The translations under genes were made by a program, and so were the position numbers. From positions 1-41,260 of the forward strand of contig JABILI010000039.1 of the NCBI GenBank assembly GCA_018654575.1: DNA of 41,260 nucleotides, in the 5' to 3' direction. Positions 1 through 7,512 of this stretch are shown piece after piece (the stretch's first letter is position 1; each line of letters opens with the position of its first letter). The notes under the pieces are model-generated. The model was not told the DNA's origin and made no database searches. It saw only the letters and a program-made list of their open reading frames with translations. Origin of the DNA: Porticoccaceae bacterium. GTDB lineage: Bacteria; Pseudomonadota; Gammaproteobacteria; Pseudomonadales; Porticoccaceae.

Positions 1-693
1 TGATCCACGATCCATAGTTGGCCAGTAGTCGAGCAGGGGTTGCATGTCATGGTGATGACGGCAGTGTCCTAACGTCAAATACAGCACTTCACCTTCGCCT
101 ACCTTATGAGTATAAAAGACTGGATGGCGGGCATGTTCCCATTCATCTTCTTCAAACCCTTCAGCCTTGCCGCCGTATTCCGTGTCCAATAGGACATGCA
201 GGTCGCCATAAGTCTTCATTAGATACAGTTCATCGTCAGATTCAAATGGCTCAATACCCCGCACTAGCGGATGATCTGGGTCAGCAATTGATACCTCATA
301 AGGAGCAATGGGAGGATGAGAGCGAAACATGGATCCGAGTGTTTCTACAAATAGTGGAGCCCAATCCGGGGTGCCATAAAGCCCACTCGACATTAAGCGG
401 ATGATAGAATTCGTACCGTGGAGCGCATACCAGCGACCACCTCTTTCGACCCAGGCTTTAAGTGCTTCCTGCGCTCCGAGAGAGGGCACAACATTACAGG
501 TATAGCTGACAATAAAGTCTGCTTCTTCGATAGCTTGCAGATTCTCATAATCTTCAAAAACTCGAACCCGAAAACGGTCATCTTCTGATAGTAATTTCAA
601 TAATTCTAACCGGGCATAGTCTATATCATGCCAGACGCCACCAGCGATTAGTAAACAATTGATTCTGCCTGCGCGATTGTCGTGAATATTCAT
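1..693 (-). CDS. ThuA-like domain protein, cut by the left edge
   Basis: An open frame reads from ATG at 693 to the window edge without a stop: 231 codons, C-terminus missing. The N-terminus has a class I glutamine amidotransferase-like (flavodoxin-type) opening, LLIAGGVWHDI, at residues 14-24. It continues with ADFIVSYTCNVVPSL, an LKAWVERGGRWYALHG strand-turn and later YLTLGHCRHHHDM. This pattern is typical of the ThuA/trehalose-utilisation fold. ThuA-like proteins are often found in sugar or natural-product catabolic clusters, and their reaction is mostly undefined. AAAGGTG lies just upstream of the start. The gene is last in view of a minus-strand group with the Rieske oxygenase at 726-1898 (32-base gap), so co-transcription is likely. 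The fold is fairly certain; the role is unknown. Confidence 0.8.
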   Translation of the reverse strand, partial: MNIHDNRAGRINCLLIAGGVWHDIDYARLELLKLLSEDDRFRVRVFEDYENLQAIEEADFIVSYTCNVVPSLGAQEALKAWVERGGRWYALHGTNSIIRLMSSGLYGTPDWAPLFVETLGSMFRSHPPIAPYEVSIADPDHPLVRGIEPFESDDELYLMKTYGDLHVLLDTEYGGKAEGFEEDEWEHARHPVFYTHKVGEGEVLYLTLGHCRHHHDMQPLLDYWPTMDRGS

Positions 694-725
694 TGTGCAC
701 CTTTAATATTGCTAATTTAATTCGC

Positions 726-1898
726 CTACAGCTTCGGTTTTGGGGCCGAGGGGTCTTTGGCGAGATACCATTCAACCCACTTGTGAAATAGCTGATTGCC
801 CGCCTCGTTGCGTCCGAAAGTCACATTAGCATGGGCATTAGCTTCCAGGCCTTTCTGAATCTTCAGTCCCACTTGGTAGTCTTCGACATCTACTACCTCC
901 TGAAAGAAGTCCATCATGCCCTGTAGTTCGGCATTTTCTCCGTCCGGCTTGGTCGGGTGAATAAAGCTTATGTAGGTGGTGTTCTGATTGGGGAGCGGAC
1001 CAGGAATAATCTGGCTGATCAACGTAATCTCCGGCGCTACAAACAACGAGATATTGGGAAACAGCGTGCGAATCCAGTCATAACCATTGCTCTCGTGCTT
1101 ATGGTAATCCTCTGGTGCTACATCGGCGAGATTGTCTTTAATCGCCAGATGAGGGAAGCAGATTAATGTATGGGGTCCATAGGAATCAAACTGCATAACA
1201 TTAGAGTAAGTGCGCAGGGCGATGGTTTCTGGATGGGCCGCGGCAAAATGATAACCCTCAAGATAACCGTCGTAGGCCACCTTCCAGTTGGCGCCGTTGA
1301 CCTTACGCTGGCCGCAGAAATGCCAGTTTTCCATACCCAGGCGGCTAATATCTTCCATCATGCCGCCGAGAAAGTCGTCAAAATCAACCTCGCCATCGGG
1401 CTCGAGAACGGTAAATATCATACCGCCACGCTCATAGACCGGAAGTTGGGTTAAACCATTGGTTTGCTTGTCAAAATCACCAAACTTCTCCTGATCAGCC
1501 ACACCGCGGAGCACGCCATCATTACTATACATCCAGCCGTGGTAAGGGCAGGTAAAGCGAGACTTGTTACCGCAGGGTTCTGTGGCGACTGTCATGGCTC
1601 GATGAGAGCATACATTAAGCATCACCCTAGCAGTACCGTCTTTCAGACGCGTAATCAGCAGTGGTTTATCTAAAAACTGAAAGGTTTTGTAATCGCCGGC
1701 ATTGGGGATTTCTTGGGTCAAGGCCACAAAAACGGGAACCTTTTTGAAGATCAGGTCCATTTCCTGTTGCCAGAGATCTGGGTCAGTATAGGCTTTTGAT
1801 GGTACTGTTAGAGTGCCTTCGGCTTGATCTGTGGTGTTATTGTTAACGTCATCAATAATGCGGGCAACAATGCGATTATAGTTCTCAGTAATAGTCAT
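726..1898 (-). CDS. Rieske non-heme iron oxygenase, alpha (catalytic) subunit
   Basis: 390 residues, the usual length for a ring-hydroxylating oxygenase alpha subunit. The N-terminal Rieske domain has Cys97-X-His99 and Cys117-X2-His120 (CSHR ... CPYH) for the 2Fe-2S cluster. The C-terminal catalytic domain has the iron-binding E-X2-H-X4-H pattern (Glu214, His217, His222 in YLEGYHFAAAHPE) and a likely third ligand, Asp340, in VEDYQVG. Asp210 is placed to bridge to the neighbouring Rieske centre. Such enzymes use O2 and electrons from a ferredoxin to hydroxylate, dihydroxylate or demethylate. The substrate cannot be inferred. It lies downstream of the SnoaL-like and ABM-like genes on the same strand. 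No beta subunit or reductase gene is adjacent, so electrons may come from the Rieske ferredoxin (9439-9756) or the 2Fe-2S ferredoxin (17980-18300). Confidence 0.92.
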   Translation of the reverse strand: MTITENYNRIVARIIDDVNNNTTDQAEGTLTVPSKAYTDPDLWQQEMDLIFKKVPVFVALTQEIPNAGDYKTFQFLDKPLLITRLKDGTARVMLNVCSHRAMTVATEPCGNKSRFTCPYHGWMYSNDGVLRGVADQEKFGDFDKQTNGLTQLPVYERGGMIFTVLEPDGEVDFDDFLGGMMEDISRLGMENWHFCGQRKVNGANWKVAYDGYLEGYHFAAAHPETIALRTYSNVMQFDSYGPHTLICFPHLAIKDNLADVAPEDYHKHESNGYDWIRTLFPNISLFVAPEITLISQIIPGPLPNQNTTYISFIHPTKPDGENAELQGMMDFFQEVVDVEDYQVGLKIQKGLEANAHANVTFGRNEAGNQLFHKWVEWYLAKDPSAPKPKL

Positions 1899-1926
1899 GT
1901 TTAATAGTCCTTAACTGGTTTGGGTA

Positions 1927-2241
1927 TTAGCTCTCTGGAAGTTCGAGGGGTCCAGCAGCCGACACATCAAATTTAATAACATTCATATCTGTAATGTCGA
2001 CGGTGCCGCAGAAGGCCAGAAACTCAATAATATGGGGCATGCTCAGATGAGCTATTAAGGCACTTTCACTCTCCCACTGCTCGGTGATCCAGATAACATT
2101 TGAATGATTGATGTCAACCGCAATGCTATAGAGTAGGCACCCAGCTTCTTCATGGGTTGGTACGATGATTTTTTGCGCAGCAGCTACATATGCGACGGTA
2201 TTTTCGGGAGCTAGTTCAATTCTTGCGGAGATAGCTAACAT
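1927..2241 (-). CDS. ABM-family (antibiotic biosynthesis monooxygenase-like) small protein
   Basis: 104 residues with a dimeric ferredoxin-like fold signature: an opening beta strand (MLAISARIELAPE), then EEAGCLLYSIAVD, then WITEQWESESALIAHLSMPH. The E-X-W-X-S/D-X2-A-L-X-A-H motif is the hallmark of the ABM domain (YgiN-type). Members are cofactor-free quinone-forming monooxygenases, isomerases or stress proteins, so the chemistry is open. It sits 28 bases upstream of the Rieske oxygenase gene, probably co-transcribed. A paralogous ABM gene with the same SnoaL companion lies at 5541-5885, suggesting a duplicated functional pair. Confidence 0.8.
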   Translation of the reverse strand: MLAISARIELAPENTVAYVAAAQKIIVPTHEEAGCLLYSIAVDINHSNVIWITEQWESESALIAHLSMPHIIEFLAFCGTVDITDMNVIKFDVSAAGPLELPES

Positions 2242-2285
2242 GGTTAAATCCTTCGTGATGTAAGGTTAGTATTACCTATTTCGGT

Positions 2286-2442
2286 CTATTGTGCAGGCAT
2301 CGATATTTCATCAAACCCTACATTGTACAGATGGCGAATAATGCCAACACCGCTGCCTTGAATGTCGATACGCCCAACTTCAATATTACTAAATCTTTTG
2401 TCTGGGCGCTCCAATGTCGTGGTGTGAATGCAAATCTACCAT
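2286..2442 (-). pseudogene. Decayed SRPBCC/polyketide-cyclase-like gene fragment
   Basis: Two adjoining minus-strand frames read like pieces of one protein. From ATG at 2442 the first gives MVDLHSHHDIGAPRQKI and then a stop. The next frame gives RFSNIEVGRIDIQGSGVGII, continues RHLYNVGFDEISMPA and stops at 2286. Together they resemble the N-terminus of an SRPBCC (START-like, polyketide cyclase) protein, where an AP..VW..l.DFsnI segment precedes EGSGVG.IR. The join AAGATTTAGTAAT would be explained by loss of a short segment between two AAGATTT-like repeats, removing the expected VWSALKD-type stretch. The rest of the domain (about 100 residues) is absent. The fragment fills the gap between the SnoaL-like and ABM-like genes. 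Family assignment is inferred by eye. Confidence 0.45.
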
Positions 2443-2517
2443 TTCTAAGCACTCGCTTTCTATTATTAATATATTTTTAAGCATTAATTGGGAGGCATGC
2501 GAGTTAAAAAATACCGC

Positions 2518-2958
2518 CTAACCGTCGAGTCCAATATCACCTGTTGAATGCAGGGATGTCAATGTTCGATGAGCAATGCGCCAGCCATCAGCCGTACGGA
2601 CTAGCCTGTCGCTATACTCTCCCCAGACAGTCATTATGTCTGAGGCGTAGTCGCCCAATCCGACATGCAGGGCTGACAGATAACAGGTCGCTGTAGCTAT
2701 ATCACCATTGACCTCAATATTAATATTACCCAGCAGATGCTGCGTTACCGAGCATTGGGTAAGAACGGCGGAAATAAGGTCGGCGATAGCTTGGCGCCCC
2801 TCGAAGATACCTAAGCCTATAAAGTTAGCTTCGGCATCTTCCGTAAATACACTTTCTAGTGCGGACCATTGGTGCTTATCGATGGCGGAAGCGTAAAGGT
2901 TAATCACCTGCTGTATTTCTAGGTGGTCGGAAAAATTCTGTGCTGTTGTAGTTGCCAT
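2518..2958 (-). CDS. SnoaL-like (NTF2-fold) protein
   Basis: 146 residues with the SnoaL_4 pattern: an N-terminal helix (LEIQQVINLYASAIDKHQW), LESVFTEDAEANF, the mid-domain GRQAIADLISAVL, TQHLLGNINIEVNGDIATAT and the closing strand GWRIAHRTL. This NTF2-like fold serves isomerases, dehydratases, epoxide hydrolases and the small beta subunits of ring-hydroxylating oxygenases. It is likely the first gene of the minus-strand group leading to the Rieske oxygenase at 726-1898, so a beta-subunit-like or downstream isomerase role is possible but unproven. A paralogue of 137 residues lies at 5909-6322, also followed by an ABM gene. Confidence 0.88.
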   Translation of the reverse strand: MATTTAQNFSDHLEIQQVINLYASAIDKHQWSALESVFTEDAEANFIGLGIFEGRQAIADLISAVLTQCSVTQHLLGNINIEVNGDIATATCYLSALHVGLGDYASDIMTVWGEYSDRLVRTADGWRIAHRTLTSLHSTGDIGLDG

Positions 2959-3009
2959 TCAACGTCTCCATTGTACGATTTCAGCCTAGCTATCCCCGAG
3001 TTGAGATTA

Positions 3010-3037
3010 ATCTTAGCAGAGGCTCGTCGTGGGTCAA
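3010..3037 (-). promoter_or_regulatory. Candidate sigma-70 promoter for the SnoaL-ABM-Rieske-ThuA group
   Basis: On the minus strand TTGACC (3037-3032) and TAAGAT (3015-3010) are separated by 16 bases, about 50 bases upstream of the SnoaL start at 2958. The -35 lies inside the inverted repeat GTCAA-N8-TTGAC (3034-3050). Called by consensus only. Confidence 0.35.
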
Positions 3038-3042
3038 TTTCT

Positions 3043-3112
3043 TGTTTGACTGTGTCTACTTATATTACTTTGGCACCTATAGTCAGTCAATAAAAACCGT
3101 CAAACATGTTTG
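3043..3112. promoter_or_regulatory. Operator-like palindrome CAAACATGTTTG and inverted TGTTTGAC/GTCAAACA pair
   Basis: In the divergent region between the SnoaL gene (minus) and the MDR gene (plus), a perfect 12-base palindrome CAAACATGTTTG lies at 3101-3112. TGTTTGAC at 3043-3050 is the inverse of GTCAAACA at 3099-3106. The half-site CATGTTTGT recurs, inverted, in the E1alpha promoter region (17794-17802), which suggests a shared regulator. No regulator gene is visible in the window. Confidence 0.35.
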
Positions 3113-3179
3113 TTATTTACCTAAGTAAGTAGCTGATGTACCATTGTTACTTAAGGCGACAGTTTTTGGAATTATCTAC

Positions 3180-3198
3180 TGTCATCACGAACATGACA
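3180..3198. promoter_or_regulatory. Inverted repeat TGTCAT-N7-ATGACA upstream of the MDR gene
   Basis: Six-base arms (3180-3185 and 3193-3198) around a seven-base centre end 19 bases before the ATG at 3218. The position fits a repressor site or a hairpin near the ribosome-binding region. It has no T-run, so it is not a terminator. Chance is not excluded. Confidence 0.25.
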
Positions 3199-3217
3199 AT
3201 ATTTATGGAATAAGCTT

Positions 3218-4234
3218 ATGACGGAGATGAATACACGTGTATTGCTCGCTCGGCGTCCTGCCGAACATTTGGTAGCGAATGATTTTGAAGTTCATAGTCA
3301 ACCACTCGGTAGTATCAAGGATGGTGAGTTTATGATCAAGAACATCTATTTATCCTTGGATGCAGGCTTTCGCCAATGGATGAATGATGGCTCAGGAGAT
3401 AATTATCTGGCTTCAATGCCATTGGGTGAACCCGTGCAGAGTATTATTATGGGTAGGGGAATTGAGTCTCGTAATGCAGAATACCCTGAAGGAAGTATCG
3501 TTATGGGCCGAACGGCTTGGGAGCAATATAGTATTGCCGATGGTTCAGATTTAATGAGTATTATTGAGCCAGATCCTGCTCTGGAATTGCATGAGTACCT
3601 TTGTAGCTTAGGTCCCTCTGGAATGACAGCCTATTTTGGTATTATGGATATCGGTCAGCCTAAGTCAGGCGACGTTTTTGTCATTAATGCTGCTGCTGGT
3701 GGAATTGGTTGCATCGCAGGACAGATAGCTAAGGCTGAGGGCTGCAGCACTGTGGGTATCGCCGGTGGAACAGCCAAATGCAACTGGCTGCTAGATACCT
3801 TGGGCTATGACCAGGTTATTGATTATAAATCCTCTGTCCCGTTTGATGAGCAGTTACACAAAGCGGCCCCAGCAGGTATGGATATCGTCTATGACAATGT
3901 GGGCGGCGCAATGCTCAGCAGTATGCTAAGTCAACTGGCAGAAAATTCCCGAATTATCCTTTGTGGTGCTGTTTCACAATACGAGAGAGAGGGCGGCCAT
4001 GAACCGGTTGGCAATATGTGGGAGTTGATTACCAAACGGGCAAGAGCCGAAGGCTTTATGTTCTCTGACTATGTCGATCGCTATCCAGAGGCGGTTGAAT
4101 ATATCACTGCGATGCTTAAGTCCGATTCATTGGTGAGTCCGGTCAATTGGTCTGAGGGTGTTGAATCGGCAGGGCAAGCCTTTATCGATATGCTGGCTGG
4201 GAATAATTTAGGAAAGTGTTTAATTAAATTGTAG
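3218..4234 (+). CDS. NADP-dependent MDR-family oxidoreductase (CurA/alkenal reductase-like), copy 1
   Basis: 338 residues, the standard length for zinc-free medium-chain reductases of the curcumin reductase / 2-alkenal reductase / leukotriene B4 dehydrogenase group. The N-terminal half has KNIYLSLDAGFRQWM (the NxYLSxDP..R.WM signature). The Rossmann domain has NAAAGGIGCIAGQIAK near residue 160 and later IVYDNVGGAML. No zinc ligands are seen. Family members reduce alpha,beta-unsaturated C=C bonds next to carbonyls with NADPH. It is the most divergent of three copies here (others at 6498-7508 and 8426-9436). It is probably monocistronic, with a terminator hairpin at 4265-4295. An alternative start is the Met codon at 3227. 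Confidence 0.9.
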   Translation: MTEMNTRVLLARRPAEHLVANDFEVHSQPLGSIKDGEFMIKNIYLSLDAGFRQWMNDGSGDNYLASMPLGEPVQSIIMGRGIESRNAEYPEGSIVMGRTAWEQYSIADGSDLMSIIEPDPALELHEYLCSLGPSGMTAYFGIMDIGQPKSGDVFVINAAAGGIGCIAGQIAKAEGCSTVGIAGGTAKCNWLLDTLGYDQVIDYKSSVPFDEQLHKAAPAGMDIVYDNVGGAMLSSMLSQLAENSRIILCGAVSQYEREGGHEPVGNMWELITKRARAEGFMFSDYVDRYPEAVEYITAMLKSDSLVSPVNWSEGVESAGQAFIDMLAGNNLGKCLIKL

Positions 4235-4264
4235 TTACCAGAGAGAAATTTCTTTCGATACGCC

Positions 4265-4295
4265 AAAACCTTTCTCACTGAGTGCGGAAGGTTTT
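4265..4295 (+). terminator. Rho-independent terminator-like hairpin after MDR copy 1
   Basis: AAAACCTT and AAGGTTTT form an 8-base stem, with an inner CACT-G-AGTG stem, followed by TTTTCTTGT. It lies 30 bases after the stop at 4234 and separates this gene from the esterase gene. Confidence 0.6.
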
Positions 4296-4427
4296 CTTGT
4301 AATGGGCAAGGACTTGTTGTTGGATCTTTTTGTGGGAAAAACTTATTTTCGTACGTATAAGGACCGAGGTAATTAGGTTAACAATAAATATTCAAATCAA
4401 CGAAGTCTAGAGATAGGGGTTAAAACG

Positions 4428-5357
4428 ATGCCATTAGAACCCGCGACTGCCGCTATTTTGGCCGCAATGGCCGAATCTGGGGCCCCAGAGTACCATGAAT
4501 TACCGGTGGCTGAGAGTCGAGCTATTTATACAGAATCACAGTCGGTACCTCCGACGGTCGCCGTTCATTCTGTTGAAGATATACTGGTGGATGGGCCCGC
4601 AGGGAGTATTCCTGTGCGTATCTATAGGCCTCATGCTATGCCAGCGCCGATGCATGTGCATTTCCATGGTGGCGGTTGGGTGATCGGGAATCTTATTACC
4701 CATGATGCGGATTGTCGTGAGATTTGTATTGCATCGGGGTGTATCGTAGTGGCAGTCGACTATCGACTAGCGCCAGAGCACCCGTTTCCCGCTGCGCCAG
4801 AAGACTGTTATGCGGTGTCCTGTTGGGCATCTATCTATGGCGTCGATTTTGGAGCGAAAACTGGTCCCATCAGTATTGGTGGTGATTCCGCTGGCGGCAA
4901 TCTGGCTGCCGCTGTTGCGCTGATGGCGCGCGATCGTAAAGGGCCCAATTTTGCACTGCAGTTGTTACTCTATCCAATTACCGAACCTAGTATGAGTAGT
5001 ACTTCTTTCCAAGATAATGCCGAGGGTTATTTGCTAACCAAGGCGATGATGACCTGGTTCTGGGATCATTACTGCCCCGATGTTGAACGACGCAAACATC
5101 CACTAGCTAGCCCATTGATGGAGCTAGACCTTTCTGGCCTGCCACCGGCCCTAGTTATCACGGCTGAATTTGATCCATTACGGGATGAGGGTGAGGCTTA
5201 TGCTGAGCGCATGGCGGCGGCGGGAGTTAAGGTTGAGATGCGTCGTTTTGACGGCCTTACCCACGCGTTTTTTTCACTGGCTGGCTTGCTTGAAGCGGCT
5301 CGCGAGGGCGTAGATCTAGTGGGGAATCGGCTGCGCAGGGCTCATGGACTTAGTTAA
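4428..5357 (+). CDS. Alpha/beta hydrolase, hormone-sensitive-lipase (HSL) type esterase
   Basis: 309 residues, typical for bacterial HSL (family IV) esterases. The oxyanion motif HGGG is at 80-83 (HFHGGGWVIGN). The nucleophile elbow GDSAGG holds Ser154. The acid is probably Asp249 (AEFDPLRDEGEAYA) and the base His279 (GLTHAFF). YRLAPEHPFPAAPED, the conserved substrate-pocket stretch, is also present. It should hydrolyse esters or lactones of short to medium acyl groups, plausibly a lactone or acetyl ester in the pathway encoded around it. An AGGGG ribosome-binding site precedes ATG 4428. No same-strand partner follows: the next material is a decayed minus-strand fragment. Confidence 0.93.
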   Translation: MPLEPATAAILAAMAESGAPEYHELPVAESRAIYTESQSVPPTVAVHSVEDILVDGPAGSIPVRIYRPHAMPAPMHVHFHGGGWVIGNLITHDADCREICIASGCIVVAVDYRLAPEHPFPAAPEDCYAVSCWASIYGVDFGAKTGPISIGGDSAGGNLAAAVALMARDRKGPNFALQLLLYPITEPSMSSTSFQDNAEGYLLTKAMMTWFWDHYCPDVERRKHPLASPLMELDLSGLPPALVITAEFDPLRDEGEAYAERMAAAGVKVEMRRFDGLTHAFFSLAGLLEAAREGVDLVGNRLRRAHGLS

Positions 5358-5389
5358 CTTGAGGACTGCTGTGCTTTTGATTGAGGCGC

Positions 5390-5533
5390 CTATTCGCTCG
5401 CTCTCAATCCTCTTCCGAGCAATGACTTTATTGTCCACTGCCCATTGATCCGCTTAAAGTTGAGGTGATACTGAGCATTGAACTGGCTACCCCTCAGATG
5501 GCAGAGCCTACCATAGTGGAACAGACTTATACT
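5390..5533 (-). pseudogene. 3' remnant of an NTF2/SnoaL-like gene
   Basis: Between in-frame stops the minus strand reads 47 residues, including HLRGSQFNAQYHLNFKR, then INGQWTIKSLLGRGLRASE, then stop. The alternation of YHLNFKRINGQWTIKSL is the usual closing beta strands of SnoaL/DUF4440-type NTF2-fold proteins (Y.l.l.r.dGqWkI). There is no start codon with a ribosome-binding site, and the N-terminal two thirds are missing. It directly follows the ABM gene at 5541-5885 on the same strand, so it may be a lost third member of that operon. Assignment is by eye. Confidence 0.45.
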
Positions 5534-5540
5534 TTAGCGT

Positions 5541-5885
5541 TTATCTCATAAAGAAATCAGCACGAGCCGTTCCCGTATCGTCATAAACTGGCTCGGAATG
5601 GTCAACGCTGTACTTGATGATATCAGTGTCCAGAATTTCGTAGTTATAGAGTATCGCCAGCATATCGGTGTAAAAGTGGCTGGCAAGATGAGCGCGTAGA
5701 TGCTCCACAGATTCCCAATTTTCATGTACATAAATCCTTCCCGGGACTGCGGGATCAATACTCCAGACATAGTGACGGCAGCCTTTTTGGAGGCGTGTTT
5801 CCGCCATCAGCTGCGCGGTTTCTGGTAGTACTTTTATAGCATCTTCAGGATTGAAGTTTACGGTTCCATTAATTAGTACAGTCAT
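5541..5885 (-). CDS. ABM-family small protein, second copy
   Basis: 114 residues. The fold signature is VLINGTVNFNPEDAIKVLPE, then QKGCRHYVWSIDPAVPGRI, then VHENWESVEHLRAHLASHFY (E-X-W-X-S-X4-L-X-A-H). It matches the ABM domain more cleanly than the copy at 1927-2241. A cofactor-independent monooxygenase or an isomerase-like role is possible. It lies 23 bases after the SnoaL-like gene at 5909-6322, almost certainly in the same transcript. Confidence 0.82.
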   Translation of the reverse strand: MTVLINGTVNFNPEDAIKVLPETAQLMAETRLQKGCRHYVWSIDPAVPGRIYVHENWESVEHLRAHLASHFYTDMLAILYNYEILDTDIIKYSVDHSEPVYDDTGTARADFFMR

Positions 5886-5908
5886 TATAGTTCCTTTAGT
5901 GACATGGC

Positions 5909-6322
5909 TTATTCACCATACATGGTGTTAAAAATACGCTCTTTGAAAAACCATTGGCCATCAATTTTGACCAATTGATCGTCATACTGACCTCTAGGTC
6001 GAATTTCCTCACCCTCTAGAGTAGTGCCGACTTCTGATGTATAGGATCTAGCGGTGGCGGTGTCGCCACTGACTTGAATGTTGCCAACGGAAATGGACAT
6101 AAAAATAAAGGGAAACATGGACATGCCGCCCTGCCAGGCTGTAACAATATTCTCTTTGCCACTAATATCTTCCATACCCGGTATGACCGGAAGCTTCCAA
6201 TTGGAACCTTCAGACCATGTGGAGGCCCAGAGTTCAGTATCTCGCTGGTTTACAGCATCAGCGTAGATGTCCATAAGTTCGCGGATGGCAAGACGGTCTT
6301 CAGTTGATCCTGAAAAAGGCAT
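5909..6322 (-). CDS. SnoaL-like (NTF2-fold) protein, second copy
   Basis: 137 residues: EDRLAIRELMDIYADAVNQR, ELWASTWSEGSNW, a central GKENIVTAWQGGM, MSISVGNIQVSGDTATARSY and the closing strand GQWFFKERIF. Same SnoaL_4-type domain and layout as the 146-residue protein at 2518-2958. It is the first gene of a two-gene unit with the ABM gene. A promoter with the shared element ATGTATAGTT lies 37 bases upstream, giving it a regulatory link with the E1alpha operon and the ferredoxin gene. Confidence 0.88.
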   Translation of the reverse strand: MPFSGSTEDRLAIRELMDIYADAVNQRDTELWASTWSEGSNWKLPVIPGMEDISGKENIVTAWQGGMSMFPFIFMSISVGNIQVSGDTATARSYTSEVGTTLEGEEIRPRGQYDDQLVKIDGQWFFKERIFNTMYGE

Positions 6323-6358
6323 AATAATCCCCTTGATAGTATTATTGAACGTGTGAAC

Positions 6359-6389
6359 AACTATACATGACAGGGGTTCAGAAAAACAA
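6359..6389 (-). promoter_or_regulatory. Promoter of SnoaL copy 2, shared element ATGTATAGTT
   Basis: On the minus strand TTGTTT (6389-6384) and TATAGT (6365-6360) are 18 bases apart. The ten-base block ATGTATAGTT (6368-6359) is identical to blocks upstream of E1alpha (17778-17769) and of the 2Fe-2S ferredoxin (18474-18465). Confidence 0.5.
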
Positions 6390-6395
6390 TCTCAG

Positions 6396-6424
6396 TTGAT
6401 TTTTTATTGTTAAAAGGGTACCTT
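6396..6424 (+). promoter_or_regulatory. Weak candidate promoter for MDR copy 2
   Basis: TTGATT (6396-6401) and TACCTT (6419-6424) are 17 bases apart, 74 bases before ATG 6498. The -10 match is poor, so this may need an activator or be wrong. Confidence 0.22.
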
Positions 6425-6497
6425 AAATCTCACATTTTGGCCTTCGATGAGATGCATCGTAGTTCCGCAACTAATTACAATGAAAACGGGAAAAACT

Positions 6498-7508
6498 ATG
6501 TTAATTCAGTATAAGCAATACTACCTCCACCAGCGCCCAAAAGGGCCTACCACCGATAGCGACGTTAAGGTTAGAACTGTTGAGGTTTATAGCTTAGCCG
6601 AGGGACAGTTACTGATTAAAAATGAGTATTTCTCTCTAGACCCTGCTATTCGCGGCTGGATGGACGATGTGCCAAGTTACATGCCGCCTATAGTGCTTGG
6701 CGATGTAATTCGTAGTTCAACGGTAGGTACTGTAGTTGATAGTAAGCATCCTGATTTTTCCGCTGGGGATATGGTTTATGGCCTCAATGGTTGGGAAGAG
6801 TATAGTCTGTCCGACGGCTACTTTCTAACTAAGGTGCCTCAAGATAATCAATTCCCTCTGCATTACTATTTAAGTGTATTTGGTGCTGTTGGTCTTACCG
6901 CCTACTTTGGTATTCATGATACCGCTGAGCTAAAGGCGGGAGATACCTTGCTTATGAGCGCTGCCGCCGGCGCAGTTGGTTCATTGGGAGGGCAGCTGGC
7001 AAAGAATATGGGTTGTCATGTGGTGGGTATGGCCGGCACCGATGATAAATGCCAGTGGCTAATGGATGATCTGGGCTTTGATGCGGTAATTAATTACAAA
7101 ACTGAGTCGGGTAACCTTAGTGCTGCGATTGCCGCGGCCTGCCCGGATGGGGTTGATGTCTACTTTGACAATGTGGGTGGTGAGATTCTAGACGCTGCGT
7201 TACTGAATATTAACAGCAATGCGCGCATCGTGTTTTGTGGATCTATCTCTACTTATAATGCCTCAGAGCCAGTTCCTGGTCCCTATAACTGGTGGCAGGT
7301 GCTAGCAAAAAGTGCTGTAGTAAAAGGCTTTTTGGTCAGCAACTACTTTGAGCAGTTTGAGACTGGTGCGGGCGCTCTCGCTCAGTTGCTCACCGAAGAT
7401 AAGATTCAGTTTAAGTACGAAATTGTTGATGGTTTTGATAATACGCTGACTGCCTTCCATAAACTCTTTGACGGCAGTAACACTGGTAAGTTAATGCTTA
7501 AGGTGTAG
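6498..7508 (+). CDS. NADP-dependent MDR-family oxidoreductase, copy 2
   Basis: From ATG 6498 the protein has 336 residues, exactly the length of copy 3. The upstream in-frame starts at 6447 and 6480 would add 17 or 6 residues with no family counterpart. KNEYFSLDPAIRGWMDD is the N-terminal signature; SAAAGAVGSLGGQLAK and VDVYFDNVGGEILDAAL mark the NADP-binding domain. No zinc ligands. It probably reduces an enone or enal intermediate. The SDR gene starts 4 bases after the stop, so the two form a tight reductase/dehydrogenase operon divergent from the SnoaL/ABM pair. Confidence 0.92.
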   Translation: MLIQYKQYYLHQRPKGPTTDSDVKVRTVEVYSLAEGQLLIKNEYFSLDPAIRGWMDDVPSYMPPIVLGDVIRSSTVGTVVDSKHPDFSAGDMVYGLNGWEEYSLSDGYFLTKVPQDNQFPLHYYLSVFGAVGLTAYFGIHDTAELKAGDTLLMSAAAGAVGSLGGQLAKNMGCHVVGMAGTDDKCQWLMDDLGFDAVINYKTESGNLSAAIAAACPDGVDVYFDNVGGEILDAALLNINSNARIVFCGSISTYNASEPVPGPYNWWQVLAKSAVVKGFLVSNYFEQFETGAGALAQLLTEDKIQFKYEIVDGFDNTLTAFHKLFDGSNTGKLMLKV

Positions 7509-7512
7509 ACCT

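Noticed and set aside
5379-5409. Inverted repeat GATTGAG ... CTCAATC as a bidirectional terminator
   Set aside because: No T-run on either side, and it lies within the decayed SnoaL fragment. The 17-base loop makes it weak.
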